Source of the DNA: Aphrophora alni
Lineage: Eukaryota > Arthropoda > Insecta > Hemiptera > Aphrophoridae
Direction: 5' to 3'
Length of the DNA: 64,000 nucleotides
Assembly (NCBI GenBank): GCA_963513935.1
Contig: OY740770.1
Location: 88,509,267 to 88,573,266 of the forward strand
Position 1 is the stretch's first letter. Each line of letters begins with the position of its first letter. Below the pieces are notes generated by a model. It was not told where the DNA came from and did not search any database. It was given only the letters and a program-made list of their open reading frames with translations. Made by a program: the position numbers and the translations under genes. This document shows, in pieces, positions 28,101-35,352 of the stretch.

Positions 28101-31100
28101 AAACCAAGGAAGTGTTTGCAAACGCTGTCAGCAAGAAAGATCATGGCTACTGTTTTTTTGGGACTCTTAAGGTATAATTTTTGTTGATTTTCTTGAACGT
28201 GGCACAACAATTAACTCAGAGAGGTATTGTGGAACATTGAGAAAAAAGTAGTACCACCCCTTGGGGGCACAGACGAAAACGTAATCTACTTTCGGGAGAG
28301 CCCTCGTAATAAAGGGAAAAAATCAACCTTGATTCTTTAAAAATACTTTACTGTACATACTTTAGATTAAAATAATCATCATCTGTCTGTTGTTCATTGT
28401 CTGTGTAAATTACTGAAAAAATGCCATTGACAGTCAATAAATATATTCTTATCTTATAAATAAGATTTAGTTTTAAAATGGAAAATGTTCATGAACTTTT
28501 TTCACAATAGCCACCATTTAAAATTATTTAATGCAAATAACTTTTCACTTGAAGATCTTCCAGTGACTAACTGTTGTTCATTTTATACTGATTAACATTA
28601 TTTGTTCAAAGATACCACTGGTTACTATTGTCAGGAATGTATTGGTGAACACCAATATTCCAAAGACTTAAATAATTAAATGAACAATAAAACAAATAAA
28701 AAGATATTTTAACATCCAAAGCAAGTCAGTTCTATAAAAGAATCTTGGCTGTGGACAAAGCCTAATCAGATAACAACCATTGTTAGAAATATACGTGTAA
28801 ACTATTATATTACATTCACAGACATTCGTGTGAGAAATGCAGATGCAACCAAAGCAGAAAACTGTAAAACAATGTTCCAACCAAGTCATCTGTATTACAA
28901 GAAATCTGCACTGAAAACACGTGAAAAGTTTTATGTTACATTTCTCAGCCCTAGAGCAAACCAAGCAGAATATCATGGGAACGGAATTACAAAATCTTGG
29001 CAGTAAACAAAATAATTATAAAAATGACAAATCAATGGAGAGAGGAGTGTAGGACCTTTAGCCAACCAGGAACGAAAAAAAAGTAGAGGGAAAATCCAAT
29101 GAGAAATGGAGTCTTATTAAAAAAGTCGAGGACCGAGCAACATCTAACAAAGCTTTTTAAAAGCAACAGAGTACACTTTATAATACAGTACAACCTGGTT
29201 TATCCGGACTAATTGGGACCGGAAGTGATCCGGTTAATCAAAAATCCGGATAATCCGAAATTATAGAAAGATAAATAAAACAAAATATAAAACGATAACT
29301 TACCATTTATAAGTCATAAAAAAACACAATATTTACACAGTCATTCAATTTACACAATACACGAAATTACACAATGTACTGTAAATCATGAAAAACATTT
29401 TATTTACACACCTGAAATATTTACACATGCTTTTAATTTACACAGGGTTTAGTTGTTATTTACAAAAAAGTCATTTATCTTCCTCTGTTTTAATTTGGTG
29501 TGACGTTTCAATGCGGCACGATCACGTAAACCTGATTTACGATTTGTTTCCAATCTGACACAGTTGATGTCCCTACGCCGAGTTCTGCAGCAAGTTTATT
29601 TAAAGATTCGCCCCTGTCTATACGATTCAATGCGTCTAACTTTTGGGCCATTGTAAGCACATTACGTTTTCGTTTCATTGCCATTTCCACGCACAAACGC
29701 TAACACACGAATATAATACTATTAACCATATCCGATCAAAAATGTAAAGAAACTAAACACTGCACAGCACGATATGGTAATGATGTATTCCGGTCGCTAG
29801 CATGTGACAGACTACCCGCCGGCGTAGACAATAGACAAGGTCACTGTCGTGCCGCATCGGGGTAGGGGGATGGTGACGCAGAGGTCATTTATCCTCCACT
29901 TTCTCTTCCCAGCGCACATCCGGTTGAACGAGGTCCGGATAAATGACGTAGTACTGTATAGTCATTCACCCAATTATAATTTATCAAGTAAAGATCAATC
30001 ATGAAGAGAGAAGTAATCAAGTGAAAAATCTAACATTTGAATCATCAAGTGAAAATCAATCATTAAGTCTAAGTGCATTCCAGGAATTAAATAATCAAAT
30101 TGTGTCTAGTGAGAGTTATAATATAATTAAAAATCAGTTCAATGAAGTGTTTTATAAAAAAAAAAAAAAGTGGAATGAAAAATGGTATCAATTTAAAAGT
30201 GAGTGAAAAGGGGAATGCAAATATGTAAGTAGAATAAAACTTTCATAATTTTATGTTAAGACAGACCTCTCTAGCCAAGCAAATATTGATTCGTACAAGA
30301 ATCTGGTGGAAGCCCTCAAACTTAAGAACTTTTACAGATTTAAGTTAAATAATAAAATCGGAAATAATTTACAAAAGAAAAACACACCAACCTAACACTA
30401 TCTACGATATTAAATATGTTATTGTCAAAAACCAAACTTTAAATGTATAACCTACAAATTAGGTTTTTATTTTATTTTAATTAATTTAAAATGTTGCAAC
30501 CGAGGACTTCTCATCTAGCAATTCTAATTTCAAATAGTTCTTTTTTTTATGGGGGGGGGGGGTGCAGCCCAGTGGCCAGTCCCACTAGTAATTTCCTCTA
30601 CTGGCTGGAGAGGTCCCTTGGCTTCGTCCCCTTCAGCCTCCTTGTGGTGAAGTGGTCACTGTTGTACAACATGTCCACGATGTCCGAGTTCTTATGCTGG
30701 TCCAGCCTGTGTCGGTGTTTCATGGCTAACTTCTGTAACCAGTTCAATGCCCAGGTCATTATGAAGGTTATCATTCCTTATGTACGTTAACAATAGTTCT
30801 CAACACTTTATTTTGAAAAGTCTGAATCATGTTGGAGTTACATGTTTTAGTACAACCCCAGAGTGGAGCACCATACGTCCATCATACTGGTCGAAGAACT
30901 TGCTTATATAACAATAGTTTGTTATTTGTAGCTAGTACTGAGTTTCTTCCTATTAACCAGTACATTTTCCTGAACTTGAGATTTAGCTCTTAATTTTTAG
31001 TTTTTACATGCTCCCTTCACCGGAGTTTGGTATCCAGGGTCATTCCTAGATATTTGGCTGTGTGAAGTTTTTCAGTGGCCTCCAAGATATTATCTCCCAC

Positions 31101-33661
31101 TGTTAGAATCGCCGTGTCATCAGCAAAGGTTGCTAATGTGGCATCGTCGCTGTCTGGAATGTCTCTGGTGTACAATAGGTACAAGACTGGGCCAAGCACG
31201 CTTCCTTGTGGCACCCCTGCATTAATTCTTTTGATCCTGGAGTAGGCATCTTCATATTTAACCCTAAAATGCTGATCGCGTAAATATGATTTACTGCTCA
31301 GGTAAGTCCTGCTTTATTTTATATTCTAATCCCCGGTGCCATACTCTATCAAATGCTTAAGCCACATCCAAGAATATTCCTGAGCAAATGTTTTCTTCTC
31401 TAGTGCTTCCTCTATTACTTCCACCACTCTGTGAACCTGCACCACGGTAGAGTGATTTGCTCGAAATCCAAACTGGTGTGCAGGGATAAGCTTCCTGTCT
31501 TCTCTGATTCTCTTGAGTCTCTTCAGGAGAAGCTTTTCAAATAGTTTAGAGAGTACGGGTAGTAGCTATATCGGTCTGTATGACGTTTTCTCATATAGTG
31601 GTTTACCCGGTTCGGGTAGCATGATAACTTCCGCTACTTTCCACTGCCTAGGGACGTGCTGCAGCCTGAAGGTTCCGTTGACATGCACAATTTCCTCAAG
31701 GCTTTCTCTGGCAGTTCCTTGACTATCCGTCCTGTAACCAAATCATATCCCGGAATTTTTATAGGGTTCAAGTTGGTTGTAATTTCGTCTTTTAGTTCTT
31801 GAAGTGTTACCGGTCTTATTTCTTGTTTATCTACCTTGATTACTTTAGGCAGGTGTTCATCTGCCGTTTGCCTGGGTAGGGGTTGAAAAATTTCCTCCAG
31901 GTGATCACCAAAAAGTTCTGCCTTTTCTTGAGCATTTCTAGCCCAGGTTTTAACATCTATTTTTATAGGTGGTATATGTACTATAGGTTTTTTGATTCCC
32001 TTCATGGCACGCCACAAAGAGTAGTCAGTGTCTCTTTCTGCTGTTAAGTTTTCTAGGTAATTATTTATTGTTTGGTTTTTAACTTGTTTTATTAATGCTT
32101 TGAGCTTATTGGCTAGACTGTTAAGTTTTGTTTTGCTTTCAGGTGAACAATTTATTCGCCAAATTCTCCGTGCCTTTCGCTTCAGATCTACTAGTGCTCT
32201 TACTTCAACTGGATAGTAAATGTCAGCCTTCCTTTTATCTTGCTTGCCCGTTGTACTTGCCATGCCGCTCACTGTATGGTTTCTATAAGCAGTTCAGTTT
32301 CTTCTTCAAGTTGATATTGTGTTTTTATCGGTACTTGAATCTTTATATTATCCTCCAACACCTGTCTGAAGTACTCCCAGTTGGTCTTGCAGCTTGACAG
32401 TCTCACTGTGTTGTCTTTCCTGATAATTATGTCACTAATGGTCATGATAACAGGGGTTTGATCTGAATACAATCCTTCGTGGTTTTCAACCTCCATATAT
32501 CTATCTGGAAGTCCTTTGGTCACAAAGAAGTCTATTAGATCTGGAATTTTGTTAATATCAGATGGCCAGTATGTCAGTTTCTCGCCAGAGTGAAAGCTGC
32601 ACTGACATTCTTGACCAGCTGCAAGCATCTCTTTACCTTTTGGCGTAGTAAGTCTTGATCCCCAATATGTGTTCTTGGCATTAAAATCCCCTCCAATAAT
32701 ACATCTGTCTCCCAGAGATCTAAATAAAGTGATGTAATCTTCTTTCTTAATTTTGTGTCTCGGCAGGCAATAAATAGCCGACACAGTGAATTGCTTACTT
32801 TTACCAAGTTCCACATTGACAGTTGCAACTTGCATAGCTTCCTCTTCGTTTTTGGTGTCTTCCCAATGTTTCAGGTGCTGTTTTATTAGGATTGAGGACC
32901 CTCCCCTTGCTCTGTTGGCCGGGTGGATGGAATGGTAGCAAAAATATCCACTTATTCGAATATAGGTCTCACTCGTAAAGTGACTCTCTGATATTGCGCA
33001 GATGTCTATTTTCTCTGTATTGAGGAACACTTCAAGCTCCGGGATACGTTGTAAAAGGCCGTTAGCATTCCAAGTGGCTATTTTAATTGTGTTATTCATT
33101 TTATTTCCTTTTTATTCACTTTGTTGTTTCATTCTTGTCTCCAGGTTCTGGAGCTTTGCGAATATCTTCTTATCTGTTTCCTTCTGTTCCTCTAGTCTTT
33201 CAGTCAACACGGTTAATCTTCCCAGGATATCCTTAATTATTACTGTATCGCTGCTGCCTTTTACTTTTTCCGGTATCAATTTCTTCACTGTGCTCGAATA
33301 CAATTTCGGTTCTTTATCCTCATTTTCCTCCTGCAGTTGTAGTTTTTTTGAGGCAGAGTACCTATTTTGTGGTTTTTTACTTTGATTTAGTGTTTTCTGA
33401 AGATATTTGGCTACATCTCATCCGCGGTAATTGGCTGGGTGCTGACCTCCACAGTTTACACATTTAGGGGGTGTATCTCGTTTCACCACGCTATTGCTTA
33501 TGTCATGTTTTTCAGCGCATTTCACACAACTGTGTTCCTTTTTACAGTATCTTTGCGTGTGGTTATACCCTTGACATTTCTTACACTGGGGTATGAAGTC
33601 CGTTGTTTTCCGCAAGGGTTCTATTTTAACTTCCATATTGAGAATAATTATTGTTTTAATG

Positions 33662-33706
<45 letters not shown>

Positions 33707-35112
33707 CTACCTTTTCTTTATTGCTGAATGTTAGCATAAACAGCGGTAGGCCTCTCTTGATAACATTTTCATTTCCAAGTTCATCTGTTTGCCTCTTTTT
33801 CCTTAGGATGTTGACAGCGTCCACTATATTTAACCCTTTAGACTGCAGGTCTTCTATTATTTCTTCAATCACACATGTTGGGTGCAGTCCTCGAGCCATT
33901 ACTTTCAACGGCCTGTCCTGTTTGCTTTCATACGTAAACCACTCATATTTCTCTTTAGTCAATTTATTTGCTAGCGCTCGGTAAGTGTCTGGGACCATCA
34001 CATTAATTTTCCAGACATTATTATTTAATAAGACAACCTTGTACTCTTTATCTGTTATCGACTTCATCTCGGATTGCACTGTTTCGTGATTCTTTATTCC
34101 GCAAACATTGATTGGGGGAGGCGGTCTTTCTTTTATTATCTTTTCCGTTTTACTATACTGATTTGAGCCGTTTCCAGTTTTTGCTTGGTCCAGTTCGGGT
34201 GAAAACTCGGCTCACCGTTTTTTTATTTGGTCTTCTCTTTTTAAATAACCATTCAGTCTCTTTGGTTAGCTCATCTTTGTCTGTCCCATACTCTGTAGTT
34301 CCAGCTTCGTTATTACTCTGTATTGGGTTTTCAATGTGCCCACTTTTCAGAGCCCCATTTTCTTTCTTTATCTTCATAACCTCACTGCTTAGTTCCTTGA
34401 CTAGTAGTTCAACTTTCTTAAGTCTCTCCCGCAACTCTGCATTTTCCTTTCCAAATTCCTAATAATTCCAGCTTGAGGTGGGGTTCTTGTTGTAGAACTT
34501 TTTAGGAACGGATCGTTTTGTAGCAATAGTTGGCCTTCCCCAGATACCAAGGGGCCAGCCTCCCTAAGGGAGGGTGGATTCTCTAGCTTCGCAGCTAGAT
34601 TACCACCTGGGGAAGTATTACTCGAAATATTGTTGTCCATTGCTTCCATTTTGTTCTGTTTGGTTTGCGGGAGGTATTTTATTTCCCTCCTACCACTCAG
34701 CAGCCGAAGCCACTAAAAGGCACTACCCTATCCGCCACCTGGGGACACACTCCCCTATCCGCCACCTGGGGACGCACTCCCCTATCCGCCACCTGGGGAC
34801 GCACTACCTAGTGGTTTACAGCTCCGCCGAGAGTACAAATTAGGTGAAAATAAATTCTAAACGCCACGAGGTCACACAATGTTTATTTCATTGACAGCTG
34901 TAATTTTATGTTATTTCAAAACTTACGTTATGAGTTCATGTTTGTCTTTATTTAAACATGTATAATTTGTTAATTATAATCAAAATTTCATACTGTTCCA
35001 GTTTATAATTGTTTCATTGAAAGATGGGATGTTCAACAATGCAAATGTTCTGTTCCGAACGAAATTTGTTGACGGGATGTCTACAGTTATGAGAACAACT
35101 CCGGGCAAATGA
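4606..35112 (+). CDS. SMC2: SMC2, condensin ATPase subunit, C-terminal 358 residues (6 exons, 5' end outside window)
   Basis: SMC2 pairs with SMC4 as the ATPase core of condensin I and II, which compacts and segregates mitotic chromosomes in the nucleus. Joined exons 4606-4749, 9487-9681, 11777-11977, 16474-16689, 27298-27507 and 35002-35112 read without a stop for 358 codons and end in TGA. The first three exons are Lys/Glu-rich coiled coil from the hinge-distal arm. The fourth enters the head domain with [12 protein letters not shown]. The fifth carries the ABC signature ELSGGQRS, Walker B with [11 protein letters not shown], and SHTQNIGQM. The last carries [15 protein letters not shown]. 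These motifs are diagnostic of SMC2 rather than SMC1, SMC3 or SMC4. All introns are phase 0 with GT-AG ends. Vertebrate SMC2 is about 1,200 residues, so roughly two thirds, including Walker A and the hinge, lies upstream of position 1. Confidence 0.96.
6115..6660. repeat. Diverged tandem duplication, period about 245 bp
   Basis: The block starting TAATATTATCCAAAACACAA at 6121 recurs, changed, at 6366. The shared order continues with ATATATCATTTTT, a TAGAATTTATSTGTGTAATG stretch, TAGATGTAAA, and later TAGAAAGTGGAAA against TAAAAAGTGGAAA. Two copies are visible and no coding capacity is recognised. Confidence 0.65.
6661..7158. other. Intronic, nothing recognised
   Basis: AT-rich. A 62-codon open frame at 6719-6907 has no recognisable domain and no homologous look, and is probably a chance opening. 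The words AAGGATTATAAGAAT near 7020 also occur in the unidentified repeat copy at 62.65 kb, a 15-bp match that may be coincidental. Confidence 0.4.
7159..7464. mobile_element. Foldback or MITE-like element, about 306 bp, 31-bp inverted ends
   Basis: The left end (7159-7189) starts TACTGATGGGACCATTTGTC. The reverse complement of the right end (7434-7464) starts TACTGATGGGTCCATTTGTC. They match at 28 of 31 positions. The interior is GC-richer than the surrounding intron. Short open frames on both strands have no recognised domain. No target-site duplication could be fixed, so the superfamily is unknown. Confidence 0.6.
9487..9681 (+). CDS. SMC2: SMC2 exon (coiled coil), 65 codons
   Basis: The acceptor is tttatag before 9487 and the donor is AGA|gtaagt at 9682. 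The translation starts [20 protein letters not shown] and ends AINSKSR. It is almost entirely Lys/Glu/Gln/Ile with a heptad spacing, as expected for the SMC arm. It is phase 0 at both ends, 195 nt long, and in frame with the next exon. Confidence 0.9.
9806..10010. mobile_element. Palindromic MITE, about 205 bp
   Basis: The left arm begins ATAGAATAAAACTTGAACAC and the right arm, reverse-complemented, begins ATAGAATAAAACTTGAATAC. The arms continue to pair through AAGATCTCACAAAAATTAC and, after an insertion of about 18 nt in one arm, through CCATCCTCAGYGATA. Only a short AT-rich spacer (about 9881-9918) separates them. There is no coding capacity. It lies 125 bp downstream of an SMC2 exon, so intronic transcripts would contain a long hairpin. 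Confidence 0.75.
10011..11776 (+). other. SMC2: Rest of SMC2 intron, nothing recognised
   Basis: This is the remainder of the 2,095-bp phase-0 intron (9682-11776). Overlapping open frames of 70-89 codons at 10654-11161 carry no known domain, are Phe/Leu/Cys-rich as AT-rich DNA gives by chance, and are not spliced in frame with SMC2. Confidence 0.5.
11777..11977 (+). CDS. SMC2: SMC2 exon (coiled coil toward head), 67 codons
   Basis: The acceptor is gattgcag before 11777 and the donor is CAG|gtgaca at 11978. The translation starts [19 protein letters not shown] and ends NLLGKEEEQ. The order W-I, then F-G, then F, then L-E-E-K-E-K-L, then N-x-x-A-M-N is the conserved SMC2 segment leading into the head-proximal coiled coil. 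It is specific enough to identify SMC2. It is 201 nt, phase 0 at both ends. Reading past the donor, the frame stays open only until 12013. Confidence 0.94.
11978..15300 (+). other. SMC2: SMC2 intron, first part; short repeat, nothing else firm
   Basis: This is part of a 4,496-bp phase-0 intron (11978-16473). A diverged tandem pair with a 60-bp period sits at 12895-13020. Minus-strand text at about 14640-14130 reads protein-like in two frames (for example [17 protein letters not shown] from 14369) and could be a frameshifted transposon relic, but I recognise no family. The rest is AT-rich. Confidence 0.45.
12895..13020. repeat. Two diverged tandem copies, 60-bp period
   Basis: TTTAACTTATTCAGGCAGCA at 12895 is followed 60 bp later by TTTAACTTACTCAATTACCA. 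Both copies end with TTGCC(T/A)GTTTTTA and CCAC. A third copy begins near 13015 and is lost. Confidence 0.6.
15310..15780 (+). pseudogene. Decayed LINE endonuclease fragment
   Basis: Plus-strand translation in shifting frames gives [11 protein letters not shown] (about 15330-15365) and then [18 protein letters not shown] (about 15470-15525). In the AP-endonuclease domains of non-LTR retrotransposons, a GG-x-A-x-Y segment is followed after some 40-60 residues by a YRPP-type motif and a D-F-x-x-x-L stretch. Stops and frameshifts are frequent, and neither reverse transcriptase nor ends are visible. The clade cannot be decided from this piece. The assignment rests on two motif blocks in the right order and spacing. 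Confidence 0.5.
16131..16173. repeat. (TA)n(TG)n microsatellite
   Basis: About ten TA units are followed directly by about eleven TG units, 300 bp upstream of an SMC2 exon. Confidence 0.95.
16474..16689 (+). CDS. SMC2: SMC2 exon (head domain C-lobe start), 72 codons
   Basis: The acceptor is cttttttag before 16474 and the donor is GAA|gtaagt at 16690. The translation starts [18 protein letters not shown], runs through [19 protein letters not shown], and ends KDLLDGLE. The second half is the strongly conserved junction between coiled coil and ATPase head in SMC2. It is 216 nt, phase 0 at both ends. Beyond the donor the frame would terminate at 16734. Confidence 0.97.
16690..20279 (+). other. 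SMC2: SMC2 large intron, first part, nothing recognised
   Basis: The intron is 10,608 bp (16690-27297), phase 0. This part is AT-rich with poly-A/T tracts and a short (CT)n at about 20148-20160. Open frames of 60-72 codons at 17226-17909 and 19779-19997 look like chance openings. Confidence 0.5.
20280..20779. mobile_element. MITE, 500 bp, perfect 27-bp terminal inverted repeats
   Basis: The left end at 20280 starts GCCGGCCAAACGTAAGCTGG, and the right end (20753-20779) is its exact reverse complement over 27 bp. TATA flanks both sides (20276-20279 and 20780-20783). This could be a 4-bp target duplication, or a TA duplication with the ends starting TA. The first 150 bp are strikingly GC-rich, and an AT-rich imperfect palindrome sits at about 20560-20650. 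I see no transposase, so it would depend on a partner element. Superfamily is undecided. Confidence 0.75.
20780..21500 (+). other. SMC2: Intronic, nothing recognised
   Basis: AT-rich, with a run of about 14 C at 21212-21225 and no coding motif. Confidence 0.5.
21510..22130. repeat. Diverged direct repeats, about 265-290 bp period
   Basis: CAGCTTAC followed by CTCCYRGTAACTTCC occurs at 21517 and again at 21781. Each is followed by AAGGGC(T/G)A, then AGATAAATATC and CATTTCATA(C/T)C. The tail GTTC(A/G)TAAAATTGARCCAG occurs before 21781 and again before 22076. This makes two copies and the start of a third. The array abuts the 93-bp minisatellite but has a different sequence. Confidence 0.6.
22239..24195. 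repeat. 93-bp minisatellite, 21 copies, inside SMC2 intron
   Basis: Each unit starts TGCACCATCATAGTACTTGC and ends GTAGCTACTTGGCCT. Twenty-one units (9 plus 12) fill 1,957 bp, exactly 21 x 93 plus a 4-bp AATT insertion near 23036. Copies differ by only a few substitutions: CATA to AATA in several, GTGAG to GTCAG in at least three, and single changes elsewhere. Every unit contains the inverted repeat GTTTAGTGA ... TCACTAAAC with a 15-nt loop. As 93 is a multiple of 3 and one frame lacks stops, long open frames run at 22221-23057 and 23044-24234. I treat them as by-products, because nothing suggests splicing to SMC2 and the unit resembles no protein repeat I know. Confidence 0.95.
24196..27297 (+). 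other. SMC2: SMC2 large intron, last part, nothing recognised
   Basis: AT-rich DNA without recognisable transposon motifs. A small 14-bp tandem duplication (GCAGCCGTCTTAAA twice plus GCAGCC) lies at 26916-26949. The acceptor before 27298 (gtgtttaag) lacks a strong pyrimidine tract. Confidence 0.5.
27298..27507 (+). CDS. SMC2: SMC2 exon (ABC signature and Walker B), 70 codons
   Basis: The acceptor is gtgtttaag before 27298 and the donor is CAG|gtgaaa at 27508. The translation starts [19 protein letters not shown] and ends KSHFKTSQ. It contains the complete ABC signature LSGGQRS, the hydrophobic run [20 protein letters not shown], Walker [11 protein letters not shown] with the catalytic Glu, and the D-loop LSHTQN. 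No substitution in these motifs suggests loss of function. It is 210 nt, phase 0. Read-through into the intron would stop at 27585. Confidence 0.98.
27680..28265 (+). pseudogene. Decayed mariner transposase
   Basis: Across shifting plus-strand frames there are [20 protein letters not shown] (about 27740-27800, the N-terminal helix-turn-helix end), [14 protein letters not shown] (about 28048-28090), [10 protein letters not shown] (about 28125-28160) and a block read as [13 protein letters not shown] (about 28203-28230). These follow the order of a mariner-family transposase. The motif that should contain the first catalytic Asp (DETWV) reads VETWV, and several frameshifts are present, so the copy is dead. 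The third catalytic residue and both ends are not recognised. Minus-strand open frames here are shadows. Confidence 0.85.
28266..29185 (+). other. SMC2: Intronic, nothing recognised
   Basis: AT-rich. A 102-codon minus-strand opening (28668-28976) is rich in Cys, Phe and Ile and has no recognised domain. Confidence 0.4.
29186..29956 (-). mobile_element. Deleted pogo/Tigger element, 771 bp, with CENP-B-type HTH remnant
   Basis: The left end CAGTACAACCTGGTTTATCC and the reverse complement of the right end CAGTACTACGTCATTTATCC agree at 20 of the first 24 positions. Both are flanked by TA (29184-29185 and 29957-29958), as for pogo/Tigger elements. The minus strand at 29508-29696 encodes the start of a transposase with [16 protein letters not shown] and [13 protein letters not shown]. 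This is the N-terminal CENP-B/psq helix-turn-helix, which in the full protein binds the inverted ends. The frame then runs into unrelated residues and stops, and the DDE domain is absent. The element is an internally deleted, non-autonomous derivative. Confidence 0.85.
29508..29696 (-). pseudogene. Tigger-like transposase N-terminus (CENP-B HTH only)
   Basis: This 62-codon frame is the retained 5' end of the pogo/Tigger transposase gene. The helix-turn-helix spans roughly residues 7-50, ending at SDWK. The rest of the protein (second DNA-binding helix-turn-helix and DDE catalytic domain) has been deleted. Small proteins of this kind could in principle still bind the element ends, but nothing here shows expression. 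Confidence 0.75.
29957..30539 (+). other. SMC2: Intronic spacer between Tigger and LINE
   Basis: AT-rich. A 61-codon opening at 30021-30206 is Asn/Ser/Lys-rich without a domain. Nothing else was recognised. Confidence 0.4.
30560..33099 (-). pseudogene. Jockey LINE ORF2 (endonuclease and reverse transcriptase), broken
   Basis: It starts at ATG 33099. The endonuclease (33099 to about 32400) shows [20 protein letters not shown] and [13 protein letters not shown]. The usual SDH end motif reads SDQTPV, so the catalytic His is a Gln. A stop and frame change near 32270 lead into the reverse transcriptase leader (32272-31690), then another frameshift. [11 protein letters not shown] is readable near 31470. 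The palm segments [15 protein letters not shown] and [10 protein letters not shown] are readable at 31214-31100. After EATEKL the sequence jumps to [13 protein letters not shown], which implies an in-frame loss of part of the thumb and connection. Decayed 3' coding continues to about 30560. Confidence 0.88.
33112..34649 (-). pseudogene. Jockey LINE ORF1 (gag-like nucleic-acid-binding protein), broken
   Basis: It starts at ATG 34649 ([16 protein letters not shown]). A frameshift near 34430 leads into a Lys/Glu-rich coiled-coil-like stretch ([20 protein letters not shown]). The central part (34079-33710) is the RNA-binding region of Jockey ORF1 proteins. Zinc knuckles follow at about 33590-33430 ([35 protein letters not shown]). 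A stop after HPANYRG precedes a last segment ending at 33112, 12 bp before ORF2. Between the central part and the knuckles, a (TA)n tract at 33663-33703 puts an Ile-Tyr run into the reading and breaks the frame. ORF1p normally coats the element RNA. Confidence 0.85.
33663..33703. repeat. (TA)n microsatellite inside LINE ORF1
   Basis: About twenty TA units lie between the central domain and the zinc knuckles of the LINE ORF1. The run probably grew from an Ile/Tyr-coding ATAT stretch after the element died. Confidence 0.95.
34726..34806. repeat. 27-bp tandem repeat, 3 copies, at the LINE 5' side
   Basis: CCCTATCCGCCACCTGGGGA starts units at 34726, 34753 and 34780, a period of 27 bp, with one A/G difference. 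It lies immediately upstream of LINE ORF1 in the element's orientation, where promoter-bearing 5' repeats occur in some LINEs. It may be part of that 5' UTR or of the target. Confidence 0.8.
34846..35001 (+). other. SMC2: End of last SMC2 intron
   Basis: AT-rich, ending in the acceptor tactgttccag. The full intron is 7,494 bp (27508-35001). Confidence 0.7.
35002..35112 (+). CDS. SMC2: SMC2 last coding exon, 36 codons plus stop
   Basis: The acceptor is ctgttccag before 35002. The translation starts [19 protein letters not shown], continues [15 protein letters not shown], and ends at TGA (35110-35112). It completes the ATPase head. The C-terminal tail after the conserved STV is only about seven residues, shorter than the vertebrate tail. 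I infer that the tail is dispensable for the ATPase. Confidence 0.96.
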   Translation, partial: FIIVSLKDGMFNNANVLFRTKFVDGMSTVMRTTPGK

Positions 35113-35352
35113 GGATTTGAATTAAATATTTTTGTAAATTATTTGAACATTTGCATTAGGCATAAGTGTAAATAAGTTGTTTTGTATTTAATATGTGGCA
35201 AATTAACTATTTGCTAATAACGATTTTATATTTCATAGTTTTAGGATGTTTCAAATGTTTTATTAAATGTTTATGTGATTTTAATATAATAAATAATATT
35301 TTATTCATTCTGTAAAAAATGTTTAAAAAATAAAGTATTTTAATCTCTTCCG
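35113..35352 (+). other. SMC2: SMC2 3' UTR
   Basis: AT-rich sequence from the stop to just after two AATAAA hexamers (35288-35293 and 35329-35334). The real cleavage point needs transcript data. Confidence 0.65.
35329..35334 (+). terminator. SMC2: Probable SMC2 polyadenylation signal
   Basis: AATAAA about 217 bp after the stop codon. A second hexamer at 35288-35293 is an equally plausible signal. There is no clear GT-rich element downstream. Confidence 0.5.

Larger units (their letters stand above)
30540..34845 (-). mobile_element. Jockey-clade LINE, near full length but dead
   Basis: A minus-strand non-LTR retrotransposon fills over half of the last SMC2 intron. From 5' (right) to 3' (left) it has short tandem repeats at 34726-34806 that may belong to its 5' UTR, an ORF1 (34649 to about 33112) with zinc knuckles, an ORF2 endonuclease (33099-32269) and reverse transcriptase (32272 to about 30980), a C-terminal region to about 30560, and an A-rich tail near 30540-30549. 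Stops, frameshifts, an internal deletion in the reverse transcriptase and a TA-repeat expansion in ORF1 rule out activity. No clear target-site duplication was found, so both ends are approximate. Confidence 0.9.

Noticed and set aside
27649..28134. Minus-strand open frames of 90 and 67 codons
   Set aside because: Shadows of the plus-strand mariner pseudogene.
32128..34843. Several plus-strand open frames up to 181 codons
   Set aside because: Antisense shadows of the minus-strand Jockey LINE.
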